From: Luidia sarsii
Taxonomy: Eukaryota; Echinodermata; Asteroidea; Paxillosida; Luidiidae
Direction of reading: 5' to 3'
Assembly (NCBI GenBank): GCA_949987565.1
Contig: OX465118.1
Coordinates: 7,749,564-7,813,563 of the forward strand
DNA: 64,000 bases
Made by a program: the position numbers and the translations under genes. Below, one piece after another: positions 1 through 10,105 of the stretch (its first letter is position 1; each line of letters starts with the position of its first letter). The notes below the pieces were generated by a model. It searched no databases. It was not told the DNA's origin and worked only from the letters and a program-made list of their open reading frames with translations.

Positions 1-2
1 AG

Positions 3-68
3 GCGGGCCTTAGTCGGGCCGACAAGGTGTTTGCTGCCCTCGCTTGGTTTCCCAAGGCCACGGTGCAG
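3..68 (+). other. SLC9B-like exon, antepenultimate part of the transporter
   Basis: Codes for 22 residues ending FPKATVQ and is followed by a GTAGGG donor. The left end lies outside the window, so the true acceptor is not seen. Confidence 0.85.
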
Positions 69-2158
69 GTAGGGGGCAATTTCCCCTCTCCGACGACTCT
101 CACAGTCCCAAAGATGTTTCTGATATTTTGTTGTTGGTTGTTTGGCCAAATGGATTTTTAAGGTGGCTAAAGACCTTAAATACAGCAATTAATTTTATTT
201 GAAAATTGGCAAAGACAACTTTGACTGGAGCAGGACTTGAACCCATGACCTCTGGATTAACGTACCAGTGCTCTCACCATCTGAGCTATCCAGCCCTTAG
301 ATGGTGGCCTTCGTAAATAGTCAACTAGTCTTTGTTTGACCTCTGGATACAGATATTTTGCACAAAAGCACTTCAATCTGTGGAAACAAGGGCCATTTTT
401 TTTGTAGTAGTCAACTAGTCTTTGCCGGGATGGGGGTGCCAGTCAGAAGCAATTCAACTATTAACTGCCGTATATCTCCAGGGATCACAACCCTGCTTTC
501 ATTCAGATGCAAACAACCAATTGTTAGAATAAGGCCGTGGAAAGATTCTTCATGCCCCAGCACTTTCTTCAGGCGCATATATTACACCGATGATAGTTGG
601 AATCCAGCAGTCTCCTGACGACGGGTACACGATTACACACACTACCCAAAACGTTTAGTTACCGGCTCTTTTCAGAGCCACGCTCCTTGAAAGAGAAGTG
701 CTACATGGTGTCACCGCAAACCTTCAACTTAGTGTCCATTCCTTAAATCCTTTGCCAAAACTGGACTCTTGAGTATCAGAATCAAGCTCACATTAATAAT
801 GCCAAGACCTGCCTGATTTATCTCAATGGCTTTAAAAGGTTGGATGTGTTGATTTATAGTTGTGCCCAGCACGGGAGAATTAATTGCTCGTCACAAGTGA
901 ACAAGGATGTAACGGGGAAAGATAACTTTGCCATTTCCTAAAAAAAAAAATGCTGATTGTGGTTGAATCTTTCTGTTCAATAGGCGGCAATCGGGCCGTT
1001 GGCATGGGAGGTTGCCGTGGAGAAGAATGCCGGCCCAGAGGCTGAGCAGAACGGAATCAAGGTGAGTCACAACATCCTCTTGTCCCACAATTTTTTTGGA
1101 AAAAAAAAGACACATTGATTCAATTTCAAATGTGCATGGGTCAGAGCTCTCAATGTGTCTAGACTTCCTAAGTGATGCAGTGCCAGAGTATATTCTGTGG
1201 GGGGGGGGCGTTGGTGGAAAACATTTAAAGGGAAGAAATTGTAACGACGAGAAATTGTAAATCGGGACAGCTTGAAAGAGGTGGTCTCCACAGTACCTCA
1301 AGATATAACAACAATGGTGTGTTTTTGAAAAATGCCAAAGAAAAAACATACCAGCCGCTGATTTCACGGAGCTTTTCCCTGGGGAAAATCCTGTGGATTT
1401 TTTACTCCACCAACACCCCCCCGTAACCATTCACACTGGACCCATTTGAAAACTCCCCGGGGACACTATTTCCCGGGAATATGCACGGCCGTGTTCACAC
1501 TGGCAATCAATTACCGGGGAACGTGTAAACCGAGGGGAACGTGTAAAAATGAAGTTCCCAAATGGACGCAAAAAGTGGGGCAAGTAAAAACCCGTCGACG
1601 TTCACGCTAGTTGCTTCTCTTAGGGAAAACGTTAAACCCAGGTGTATCCTCCTTGTACTCTACTCCCGAGCAGGGGTAAATATTCCCCGGGGGAAAAGCT
1701 TTCCCCCGGGGAATTTCTTTGGTAATGGTAGTGTGAACACACCGACCGAACTCCCTGGGGATTTCGTCCCGTGTGAAAACCCCACTTTTGAGGAAAGTCT
1801 TGCTTGCTTGGGATTGAACCTTCCCGTCCTCTCAGACAGAGTGTATTATTCCGATGGGTAGAACCAAACACCCCCCGTGCCAACGTTTTTATCATTCCAC
1901 TGACAGGTCCTCACCTTGGCCGTCCTCTCCATCATCTTCACCGCTCCCATCGGCGCCATCCTGATTGCGCTGGGAGGGCCCAGGCTCCTGGAGAAAGCGA
2001 ACGAGGGCGCCAGACTCCCGCAGCATTCGCCCTCGGTCCGCGTGGTCCTGCCGGCCGACATCGGAAGTCGGAAGGAGGAGGAGGAGCCGCCACACGAGGG
2101 CGCCAGACCGGCACAGGAGGAGGAGGGCGGGCCTGCGGAGACCTCCAGTATGCTGTAG
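3..2158 (+). CDS. SLC9B-like: SLC9B/NHA-family Na+/H+ exchanger, last three coding exons (5' part outside window)
   Basis: Three exons join in frame: 3-68, 984-1061 and 1907-2158, all phase 0, with GT donors at 69 and 1062 and AG acceptors ending at 983 and 1906. The first reads ...KVFAALAWFPKATVQ, the second starts AAIGPL and ends NGIK, and the third starts VLTLAVLSIIFTAPIGAI and continues GGPRLLEK. ALAW-PKATVQAA-IG and the TAPIGA...GPRLL helix are hallmarks of the C-terminal end of SLC9B1/SLC9B2 (NHA1/NHA2) cation/proton antiporters, membrane proteins that exchange Na+ or Li+ for H+. The last transmembrane helix is about residues 4-26 of the terminal exon. It is followed by a hydrophilic Glu/Pro-rich cytosolic tail with two EGAR-P motifs, ending TSSML before a TAG stop. 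The last exon is GC-rich compared with its surroundings. Family assignment is strong; SLC9B1 versus SLC9B2 cannot be decided. The gene ends convergently toward the PH-domain gene. Confidence 0.88.
190..545 (-). mobile_element. tRNA-derived SINE, copy 1, with extra module
   Basis: On the minus strand 199-300 reads as a tRNA-like head: GCTGGATAGCTCAGATGG is an A box, GGGTTCAAGTCC is the family B box, and both are followed by CAGTCAAAGTTGTCTTTGCC. Positions 408-545 carry the second module shared with the copies at 14.7 and 28.6 kb. A stretch at 335-407 interrupts it and is flanked by the 17-bp direct repeat TAGTCAACTAGTCTTTG (318-334 and 408-424). Confidence 0.8.
540..735 (+). mobile_element. 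Foldback family B copy with hammerhead-like motif
   Basis: Contains CTGACGAC (615-622), a GGGTA/TACCC stem (623-627 with 643-647), AAAACGTT (648-655), a GGCTCT-TTTC-AGAGCC hairpin (664-679), and the family end motif ATGGTGTCACCGCAAACCTT. It is homologous in opposite orientation to 6400-6595. The G of GAAAC and the terminal C of GTC are changed, so this copy is degraded. Confidence 0.7.
984..1061 (+). other. SLC9B-like 78-bp internal exon
   Basis: Preceded by a pyrimidine-rich tract ending TTCAATAG and followed by GTGAGT. It gives 26 residues, AAIGPLAWEVAVEKNAGPEA and then EQNGIK, in phase with both neighbours. It corresponds to the short loop between the last two helices in SLC9B proteins. 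Confidence 0.85.
1485..1783 (+). mobile_element. MITE-like element A, copy 1
   Basis: Ends are CCGTGTTCACACTGGCAATC and, inverted, GTCCCGTGTGAAAAC. The interior has several CCCCGGGGAA palindromes. A second copy lies inverted at 45205-45482 with the same interior order, including CTACTCCCGAGCAGGGGTAA. The copy sits wholly inside the last SLC9B intron. Confidence 0.65.
1907..2158 (+). other. SLC9B-like terminal coding exon
   Basis: Acceptor CACTGACAG ends at 1906. The exon codes for the last transmembrane helix and a charged tail of about 50 residues, and stops with TAG at 2156-2158. I saw no convincing nearby polyadenylation signal; the 3' UTR probably runs into the repeats beyond 2160. Confidence 0.87.
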
Positions 2159-2420
2159 GATACGACGCGAGACGACAGGACAGATAGGGGGGCTCTTTTC
2201 AACGACCCCCATAAAAAAACCTCAAAAGAGTCTCGGTCCTCCATTTTCTCATTTGACAACAGAATTGTGTTCACTTTCAGTGAGGATGACATTGGTGCTT
2301 CCGTCTAGTCAGCAGGGGTCAGTTCCTCGATAAACTCATTCCGACTATGGCTATGTTTATATGTATTTCACTATATCTTCGCGTTATGGAAGATGTTCCA
2401 GATAAGCCATAGCCATAACT

Positions 2421-2655
2421 GTTGGTACTAAAAAAAATGGCCCTCATTTCCACAGATTGAAGTGCTTTTGTGCAAAATATCTGTATCCAGAGGTCAAACA
2501 AAGACTAGTTGACTATTTACGAAGGCCACCATCAAAGGGCTGGACTGCTCAGATGGTAAGAGCACCAGAAACCAGAGGTCTCGGGTTCAAGTCCTGGTCC
2601 AGTCAATGTTTTCTTTGCCATTTTTTTCCCCAGAAGTGTGTTTTTATATTCTGAA
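2421..2655 (+). mobile_element. tRNA-derived SINE, copy 2 (inverted mate of copy 1)
   Basis: 2536-2630 has the tRNA-like A box TGCTCAGATGGTAAGAGCAC, the B box GGGTTCAAGTCC and the tail TTTTCTTTGCCATTTTT. The preceding 2430-2535 is a near-identical reverse complement of 299-400, so the two copies form an inverted pair around the last two SLC9B exons. Confidence 0.78.
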
Positions 2656-2842
2656 AATGTAAGATTGGATTCCAGCAGTCGAGATCCACAGCCATACCCA
2701 GATCTCAAAAGCAAAGGTTTTGGAAGGGGGCTTGTGACTGCCTTGTGTAGTGTGGTAAACAGAGAAAGTACCGGTAGTCGTGTAGTATGTGGATTGAGTG
2801 TGGTAAGATTAGATGTTTGTGATTCAACTCCCTTCCAAACAT

Positions 2843-3070
2843 GGGCCCTTATCCAAAACCCGGCTTTGGCTCAGGCTTCGGCTTAGTCTTTCTTTCTTTT
2901 TTCAAAGTAAGGCATGAAAATGGGAGGGCTTTGGTTTTGAATGTTACACTGCATTTTGAAAAAGATTCCAAAGCTTCAACTTCAACAAAGAAATCCAACC
3001 TTTGATTTCAGCTTTTGGATAACAGACGAAGCCGGAGTTGAAGCCTATGCCGGGTTTTTGGAAAAGGGCC
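2843..3070. mobile_element. MITE-like element H, copy 1
   Basis: Left end GGGCCCTTATCCAAAACCCG followed by GGCTTTGGCTCAGGCTTCGG. The right end is its inverted counterpart, with CCGGGTTTTTGGAAAAGGGCC. A relative with GGCTCAGGCT-type ends lies at 34149-34400. Confidence 0.65.
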
Positions 3071-3364
3071 TAGTTTATCCCCCCAACTGACCTTCCCCCC
3101 GAATACCCACATGGGTGTTTGGTCAACCCAAAGTGGCGGCAACTCCCTCTGTAGGTGCTTTCAATTTCCTCCCGTATCCTACGACTGGCCTCGTTGCCTC
3201 CACACTGATGCCCGTTTCCACCACTGCAACCTTGGGAGGCATTAGTGCAGAATCATATTGGGAGAGGGGGGAAATTAAGTGAATAAATCATAGCAAATGA
3301 TTCACAGGTATTTAAGTGAAAAAAAATATCAGGGGGAAGTCTTACATCAGTTTTCTTTTATCGG

Positions 3365-3741
3365 TTAGGGGCCACTCAAAATTTTCAATATTATTAAATT
3401 TTGAGAAAAAATTCTCGAAATAGTGGGTGGGTCAAGGAAATAAATTTAAAATTTAAATTCAATTTTTCATATTAAAATCTGGCCAAAAAATGTTCTTTCT
3501 GGCTTGCCTTTGTACATATTGTGCGCAGCTTTCCAGCTTTCCAGTAATCAATACTCGGCCATCATCTTGTCGTACTGTGTTGCATTTGAATAGATTTGTA
3601 CATGTATTTGAATTTATATCAAATGCATTTACAATTTGCTAGAGAACAAAAATCACTCTTTTTAAAAAGCGAAATTAGGGGTGGGAAAAAAAATATGGTA
3701 GTTGAAATTTAAAAACATTGACAATTTTTAGTGGCCCCTAA
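3365..3741. mobile_element. MITE-like element with GGGGCCACT ends
   Basis: TTAGGGGCCACTCAAAATTT at 3365 is matched inverted by AATTTTTAGTGGCCCCTAA ending at 3741. The interior is AT-rich and has no coding frame. Confidence 0.7.
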
Positions 3742-4235
3742 TGTGGATGACTGCTTCTGTTGAGCCTAAAAAAAATTATTTATTTTTTCAAAGAACCAAT
3801 CCCGTCTTCCTTTTTGAAAGGGAAAGTGAAGCTCACCTTTTTATCCTCTGAAGATATCACATTGACCCCAAGAGGTTTCCCACCGTCAGAGCATCTCAAG
3901 TATTTGACCCGGTCCCCCGCTGGTGGGCACCGGCCGAAATGGCCCTCTCTCTCCGTAGGTGCCAAACCCATTGGCGAGTTGGCCCCTTCTGTTTCCCTCC
4001 GCGAGCTCTGGGTTCCTGGGGAGAGGACAGGAGGGCCGCGAGGACCAGGTGCTTGGTGGGAGAGGGGGGGGGGTGGGGAAGAGGGGAGAGGGTAGGAGCG
4101 GGGGGGTTTGGTTGGTTTAAAGGTGCGGACACACCCTCTGTTACGTCACATGGGGTTGGGGATGGCATGGGTTGGGGATGGTTTCCTGTGTGGGAGAGAG
4201 CAAGCACTGAGTGAGATCGCGTGACCTTTAAAGTT
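3742..4235. other. No gene seen
   Basis: G-rich, low-complexity tracts around 4060-4200. The open frames here have biased composition and no domain-like sequence. Confidence 0.6.
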
Positions 4236-4420
4236 GAATCTTTAAAGTTAGTGGGCCTGAGGTTTCATTCCTAGCAGGACCTTTCTCAAGGACCTTTGAG
4301 AAAGCAGGATCCTAGCAGGACCCTTCTCTCTGCCTTTGAGAAAGGTCCTGCTAGGATCGAAACGTCAGGCCCACTAAATTTTGTCAGTAAGTTTAGTCAG
4401 TAAGCAGTTTGCAACATTTT
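4236..4420. mobile_element. Foldback family C copy (GAAACGTCAGGCC)
   Basis: Two inverted arms: AGTGGGCCTGAGGTTTC at 4250 and GAAACGTCAGGCCCACT at 4359-4375. On + the stem GGTCCT (4344-4349) / AGGATC (4353-4358) is followed by GAAACGTC. It ends with the family tail AGTCAGTAAGCAGTTTGCAAC. Confidence 0.7.
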
Positions 4421-4573
4421 TGTATACATGTAAGCTTATTACCTTTAATCTTTGTTGACTCAAAGTGCTCATGATACCACAGCCCAATGTAATGGGACTG
4501 CTGTAGGACCAAATCCCTCCCCCCCCAAAAAAAAAGAGAGCCTTGTCCACCACCTGTGACGCTGTCTCCTGCA

Positions 4574-4901
4574 TTAAGCCCTTTTCACACGACGCTGTAA
4601 AAACTCTCAAGGCTTGAGAGAGAATTTCCGAGGGGGGGATCGTTTACTTTGCAATTTCACCGTGAACGCTTTTCCAACCTTTCACACGGCACAGGGTAAC
4701 ATTTCGCAGGCCTCTGCTCGCTATAAGATTTGTCGGAGGTCCGGACCTACCACAAAATCTCTCAAGGGTTCCCCGTGGACGCCTGTCACTCAAGCATCGG
4801 TGACCTTTCACACTGTGGCACTTTTTGAAGATTTCTCATGCATGAGACATTTTCTCAAGCCTTGAGAGTTTTGTGTGCAGCGTCGTGTGAAAAGGGCTTT
4901 A
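4574..4901. mobile_element. MITE with CCCTTTTCACACGACGCTG ends
   Basis: The terminal inverted repeat AAGCCCTTTTCACACGACGC is matched at 4881-4900. A second inverted stretch, CTCTCAAGGCTTGAGA, follows inside both ends. About 328 bp, non-coding. Confidence 0.8.
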
Positions 4902-5931
4902 GACAATGTTTCAGACTGTATGCTCTGTTCATCTACAAGATCAGGAAGGGGTGCAGGTGCGTAATTGTAGTAATGCTGGTGGTGAACACAATGGAAATCT
5001 CGGGACTATACAATCCTTTAAAATGATCTGAAAAGACTACCGCCCACCACTGCTCACTAGGCTCAGCAGTAAGTAACACAATGATATTTTGCCATGGCAA
5101 CTTGTCTCTGTAATTAAAACCGAGACGAGAAGGAAATGATTCGACAGAAGGCCAACCCCAGATGAATAAGCAGTTTTTCATTTAAAGGGGATTTCAGTCA
5201 GAATTTTCCCATTTTTGCTTTTTTGCTTTTTTTTTTTTGGGGGGGATGTGAAAATTGTACTGTGGAGTCCTTGCTGTGTATGGAGTTTACTGTATGTTAA
5301 TTGTAGTCTTTTCTATCTGTGTGTCGACTTGCCAAACAAATGTCTGAAATAAGTGGGTGTTTTGTCTTTAAAAAAAAAAAGGGAAACATGTAAATATGTG
5401 TATATCTTTTTCTCCTGTCAGTACTGTGTTATTTTTCTCACGGAAGGATAAAAAAAAAATCCTAAAAACATTGTTTATTTTTTCCTGAGGCTTCCAATTT
5501 GTAATTTTATACCTTGCTTGCATAGGGGGGATTTCTTGGACTGGATTTTGTTTACATATTGCACATTCTCTGGGACGGGGCTGGGCTGAATGCCAGGATC
5601 CTGGGCCCTGTTTATGAGGAGTTTGGTTTACACAGACTTACAAGCTCGTTTGAAGAAGAAAAAAAATATCTTGCGGTAGTTTGGTTTCTGAACCATTAGT
5701 CATCTGGTCGACTCGTTTGTACCACATGTGTGGAAATGGGCGGAAATTAAGGACATGCATGTAGTACTCTGGATTCTAGGGAAGGTAGAGTTTGTGTGTG
5801 ATGTAGCTGGAGACTCTGGCCTTATCTGATGATCAGAGATATGTGGTTACAGATTGAAGGTCCATGGTACATGACAGTAGACACGTGAATATCTGTACAG
5901 GCTCAAAATATAAAACAAACAAAAAATTAAA
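4902..5931. other. No gene seen
   Basis: AT-rich sequence with T and A homopolymers. The only structure noted is 5769-5825, which is one arm of a 57-bp inverted repeat whose mate is at 9980-10036. Confidence 0.6.
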
Positions 5932-6154
5932 GCCCTCTCCGCATTGGAATTTTTTTTGGGGGGAAACTAACTGAGCAAATGGATAACTAACCATTTTAAG
6001 TCCAGTGCGGACAGCCAAGGAGGTTTTCAGCCCAGGAAGTTTTTCGCCCAGGTAACTTACCCAGCTCGAATAGGTAGTTTAACTGACTGACTTCTGCCCA
6101 TCGGAATAATACCCACAGTCTCGGTTAAAAAATAAGTCTAGTGCGAACACGACT
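5932..6154. mobile_element. Possible MITE with degenerate inverted ends
   Basis: TTAAAGCCCTCTCCGCATTGG at the left resembles the reverse complement of CTAGTGCGAACACGACTTTA at the right. Weak but similar in style to the TTCACAC-ended MITEs nearby. Confidence 0.4.
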
Positions 6155-6399
6155 TTAGCATGTTTTTTCCGATCCCGGCGGAATCATTTCTCAAAGCCAT
6201 TCAGAGAAGGCATCCTGTCTTTGGGAAGGTTTCTGTGTGCACTGCTAGCATCCCACTCCTTTGTCCAATCTCTGTCATTTGTATCATATTGTTTCCGTTC
6301 CCTGCCAATTTCTTTCTGCCCCACATTTTCTTTCACACTGCTCCAGGGCTCAATTGTGTAGCCTCTTTGTAAGACTTGAAGGTTTGCATGGTGGAAATA

Positions 6400-6595
6400 C
6401 TAAGTGGAAGGTTTGCGGTGACACCCTGTAGCACTTCGAGAAGGAGTGTGGCTCTGAAAAGAGCCGGTAGCTCATCGTTTCGGGTATTGTGTCATATATA
6501 TACTCTTCCCGTCATCAGGAGACTGCTGGATTCCAACTATCATCGGTGGTTATATGCCTGATGAAAGCGCTGGGGCGTGGAGAATCTTTCCCGTC
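6400..6595 (-). mobile_element. Foldback family B copy with hammerhead-like motif
   Basis: On minus: CTGATGAC (plus 6511-6518), a GGG/CCC stem around an AT-rich loop, GAAACGAT (plus 6475-6482), and the hairpin GGCTCT-TTTC-AGAGCC (6450-6465). The family end GGTTTGCGGTGACACC lies at about 6411. The cleavage-site triplet is GAT instead of GTC, so this copy is probably dead. Confidence 0.7.
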
Positions 6596-7254
6596 CAGTG
6601 CGGCCACTGGAGCGTGCAGGATCGTCCCGCCAGTGTGACCACTGGGGCGATACTCATTAAAATACTGTATAGCTGACACAGTGAAGACAGCGTTTTTAGA
6701 AGCGTGTATGAACGGATGCTATCTTGTGCCAAGAAGGGTTTGTGGTAATAATGTCGTTTTGCAAAAACATCTCTCTTCAAAGATGGGCCAGTTCTGAGGG
6801 TTTTGTCACATTCCAGTGCCCCTTTTTTGTTCCCAACAGCCAAGTATTGTATCAGACAGACTTTATTTTCCATTTATTTTTCATCATTTGCACGAGCACC
6901 TTGGCTCATGCTATTTCTTTTCCCCTGTGCAGTGATATTCGGTTTCTGCTTCAGAAACCAAACTGGACTTTTCATCATTCACATGAGCCCCCACCCCCTC
7001 CCACACCCCCACACCTCCGGAAGGTTTTGTTTGTACATGTATTTGCCAAAGACGTGTTGCCGATTTTCTGTCTGTCTTGTAGACTACGGACTGTATAAAG
7101 AGTGTTAATCATTTTGTCATTGGAAAGGGTTTAGGGCTGACTGAAAGGGGCCACCCACTGATTTGATCCACATTACTAAATCATAATCTGATCTGGGATG
7201 TGTGTAGTACGGTATGCGTGTCATGAAATGCCCTAACATGAGTAACAAGGGAAT

Positions 7255-7325
7255 GCCTTGTCAAAGTTATCTTTGCCAATTGTTCAAATTGTTCAAAAGT
7301 TCCCAGTCAGTTTTTCCTTGGTTTG
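7255..7325 (+). repeat. SINE tail fragment
   Basis: CAAAGTTATCTTTGCCAATT, then TTCAAAAGTTCCCAGTCAG and TTCCTTGGTTTGTTTGA. This is the 3' tail of the tRNA-derived SINE without its head. Confidence 0.65.
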
Positions 7326-8459
7326 TTTGAAGGGAATACCTATAGTGTAAGGCCGATGGCTATGTTCAGACAGTTAGTTTAAAACTGATCAAGTTAAAAT
7401 GCCTTCTAACCACAGGGAGCAAGTCGTAAATTCAAAACTTGGTGCATTCATACAGCGTCCTACAGCAAGCAGTTAAAACCGGTTCAGTTTTATTTTCGGT
7501 TTTCCAAGGTCACGTACTCTGCCCCATATCATGTGCGAACTTCTGCTAGATGCATGCACACACACATCACGCATTATCACCTGTTACGCAAGCTGTGCAG
7601 TCAGGCGGGTCAACAACGCTGCCCGAAACCAGATGTTGAAAGGCGATTGTCCGAACAGCGTTTCAGCGGCTAAACCAGATCGGTTTTAGCGCTAAACCCT
7701 CCACTCGAGCAGTTTACACAAACTGGCAATTTATAAAATGTGAACACTTTTTTGGCGGAACAAAATTGAAAGTTTTCCATGGGAAAATGAATGTGCCATT
7801 ATAATACAGAGGTTGGATGAGAATAAACTGAGTAATTAGATGGTTGAAATGTTGTTTTTTTTTCGTTATTAAAAATTCAACTTAGAAAAACCTATTTAGT
7901 GTCAAGGATATAAAATTGTCTTAAGATTTTTGATGGATATTTGCCCTGGTTTGATGTACATTTTGTCCGAAATTTTGTTTATTTCAGTCACCATCGACAA
8001 TCCTTTTCCCCTTAAATATTTGCAAAAGCTTATTTTTATTTTCTGGGTATAAGCATGTTTTTTTTTTGCATTACCGATCGCCCAGTGAAATGTAATAATA
8101 AATCAGGCAGAATGATGGACTCACATCTGAACGAGTTCAGTTTTCTTAATCATTTCCAGAGTTCAGTTTCTTGGCATTTCCCAGTGCAACGTGCAGCTGA
8201 GTAATTACAAGCATATTGGATAGGAAGGACACTTCTTTTCCCCCCAGTATATAAACGAACAATTTCCCTCTGCACTACAAGTACAGTACATGTATTATGT
8301 CATAGTAGTCCGTACATAGTAGTATTATGGGTTTGCTTTTTACAAGCTATCAAAAAATCCTAAACCATCTGAAACTGATTAGTCCAAAATAGAAAACTTA
8401 TAAATGGATCAGAAAGGTAATTAAGATCTAGAAATATGATACCTTAAAACCCACAAAAC
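7326..8459. other. No gene seen
   Basis: AT-rich; a stretch at 7370-7740 with AACTGATCAAG and GCGCTAAAC-type palindromes may be an old element. No exon-like frame. Confidence 0.5.
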
Positions 8460-8765
8460 ATTGGCTTCAGTCCTATTTTGTCAAGTAGACAGATGGTGTG
8501 CCAGATTTTATTGCCCTCTTCCCTTTTGTCTAGCTGATATGATAGTGTGCACATTTCTATCACTGTATCTTCCATTTCATCTGATTGATGTTGGTTAATT
8601 TCCCCTTATCTGTTTGCCCGGAGGTACATCCTTATAATGTGCCGGTTTTTAATTTCCTCCTGTCTTGTCTGTTGGAAGATGGTGTGCTACATGTAGTTCT
8701 AACGTCCGCATTCTGTTTTGTCCGGCAGATGTACAATAGATGTGCTAGATTCTAATGACTTTCTT
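8460..8765 (+). repeat. Diverged 44-50-bp monomers leading into the 93-bp array
   Basis: Successive segments start with TTTTGTC(A/T/C) and carry GTGTGCTAGATTCTAATGAC-like ends with many substitutions. They look like decayed ancestors of the half-units of the array that follows. Confidence 0.6.
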
Positions 8766-9945
8766 CCATTTTGTCTGGCAGTTACCAGTGTACTAGATTC
8801 TAATGACTTTCTTCCATTTTGTCTGGCAGTTACTAGTGTACTAGATTCTAATGACCCCACTTTTAACTTGGCCGGCAAATGTACCATAGATTTTAATGAC
8901 TTTCTTCTGTTTTGTCTGGCAGTTACTAGTGTACTAGATTCTAATGACCCCACTTTTAATTTGGCCGGCAAATGTACCATAGATTATAATGACTTTCTTC
9001 TGTTTTGTCTGGCAGTTACTAGTGTACTAGATTCTAATGACCCCACTTTTAATTTGGCCGGCAAATGTACCATAGATTATAATGACTTTCTTCAGTTTTG
9101 TCTGGCAATTTCTAAAGTACTAGATTCTAATGATCCCACTTTTAATTTGGCCGGCAAATGTACCATAGATTATAATGACTTTCTTCTGTTTTGTCTGGCA
9201 GTTACTAGTGTACTAGATTCTAATGACCCCACTTTTAATTTGGCCGGCAAATGTACCATAGATTATAATGACTTTCTTCTGTTTTGTCTGGCAGTTACTA
9301 GTGTACTAGATTCTAATGACCCCACTTTTAATTTGGCCGGCAAATGTACCATAGATTATGACTTTCTTCAGTTTTGTCTGGCAATTTCTAAAGTACTAGA
9401 TTCTAATGACCCCACTTTTAATTTGGCCGGCAAATGTACCATAGATTATAATGACTTTCTTCAGTTTTGTCTGGCAATTTCTAAAGTACTAGATTCTAAT
9501 GACCCCACTTTTAATTTGGCCGGCAAATGTACCATAGATTATAATGACTTTCTTCTGTTTTGTCTGGCAGTTACTAGTGTACTAGATTCTAATGACCCCA
9601 CTTTTAATTTGGCCGGCAAATGTACCATAGATTATAATGACTTTCTTCAGTTTTGTCTGGCAATTTCTAAAGTACTAGATTCTAATGATCCCACTTTTAA
9701 TTTGGCCGGCAAATGTACCATAGATTATAATGACTTTCTGCTGTTTTGTCTGGCAATTTCTAAAGTACTAGATTCTAATGACCCCACTTTTAATTTGGCC
9801 GGCAAATGTACCATAGATTATAATGACTTTCTTCAGTTTTGTCTGGCAATTTCTAAAGTACTAGATTCTAATGACCCCACTTTTAATTTGGCCGGCAAAT
9901 GTACCATAGATTATAATGACTTTCTTCAGTTTTGTCTGGCAGAAA
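8766..9945 (+). repeat. 93-bp minisatellite, 12 full units, open in one frame
   Basis: Each unit is a 44-bp half (TTTTGTCTGGCAGTTACTAG...) plus a 49-bp half (TTTTAATTTGGCCGGCAAAT...). 93 is divisible by 3, so one frame stays open, giving a 31-residue repeat (VTSV or ISKV, LDSNDPTFNLAGKCTID, YNDFLLFCLA). One unit is 90 bp. There is no in-frame ATG until the last few codons, so this is most simply a minisatellite rather than a gene. Two linked variants alternate: CAG...ATTTCTAAAG and CTG...GTTACTAGTG. Confidence 0.9.
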
Positions 9946-10105
9946 TGCCCCTTTCGAAAACGCAGCTTAGCAAGCAAGGATAAGGCCAGAGTCTCCAGCT
10001 ACATCACACACAAACTCTCCCTTCCCTAGAATCCAGATGAGATCATGGGATGGGTGTTTTTTTCCCCCTCCATGAAATCTGCTGGCTGTACAGTTCATCA
10101 TCAAC

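Noticed and set aside
891..1430. Minus-strand 179-codon frame
   Set aside because: Lies across an SLC9B intron and exon on the opposite strand, with homopolymer-derived residues.
8766..9945. CRISPR-like array
   Set aside because: Units are contiguous near-identical repeats without unique spacers, in an animal genome.
8718..9983. 421-codon frame as a repetitive protein gene
   Set aside because: The nominal start is TTG, and no in-frame ATG occurs before the last dozen codons. Openness follows from the 93-bp unit; transcripts would be needed to revive it.
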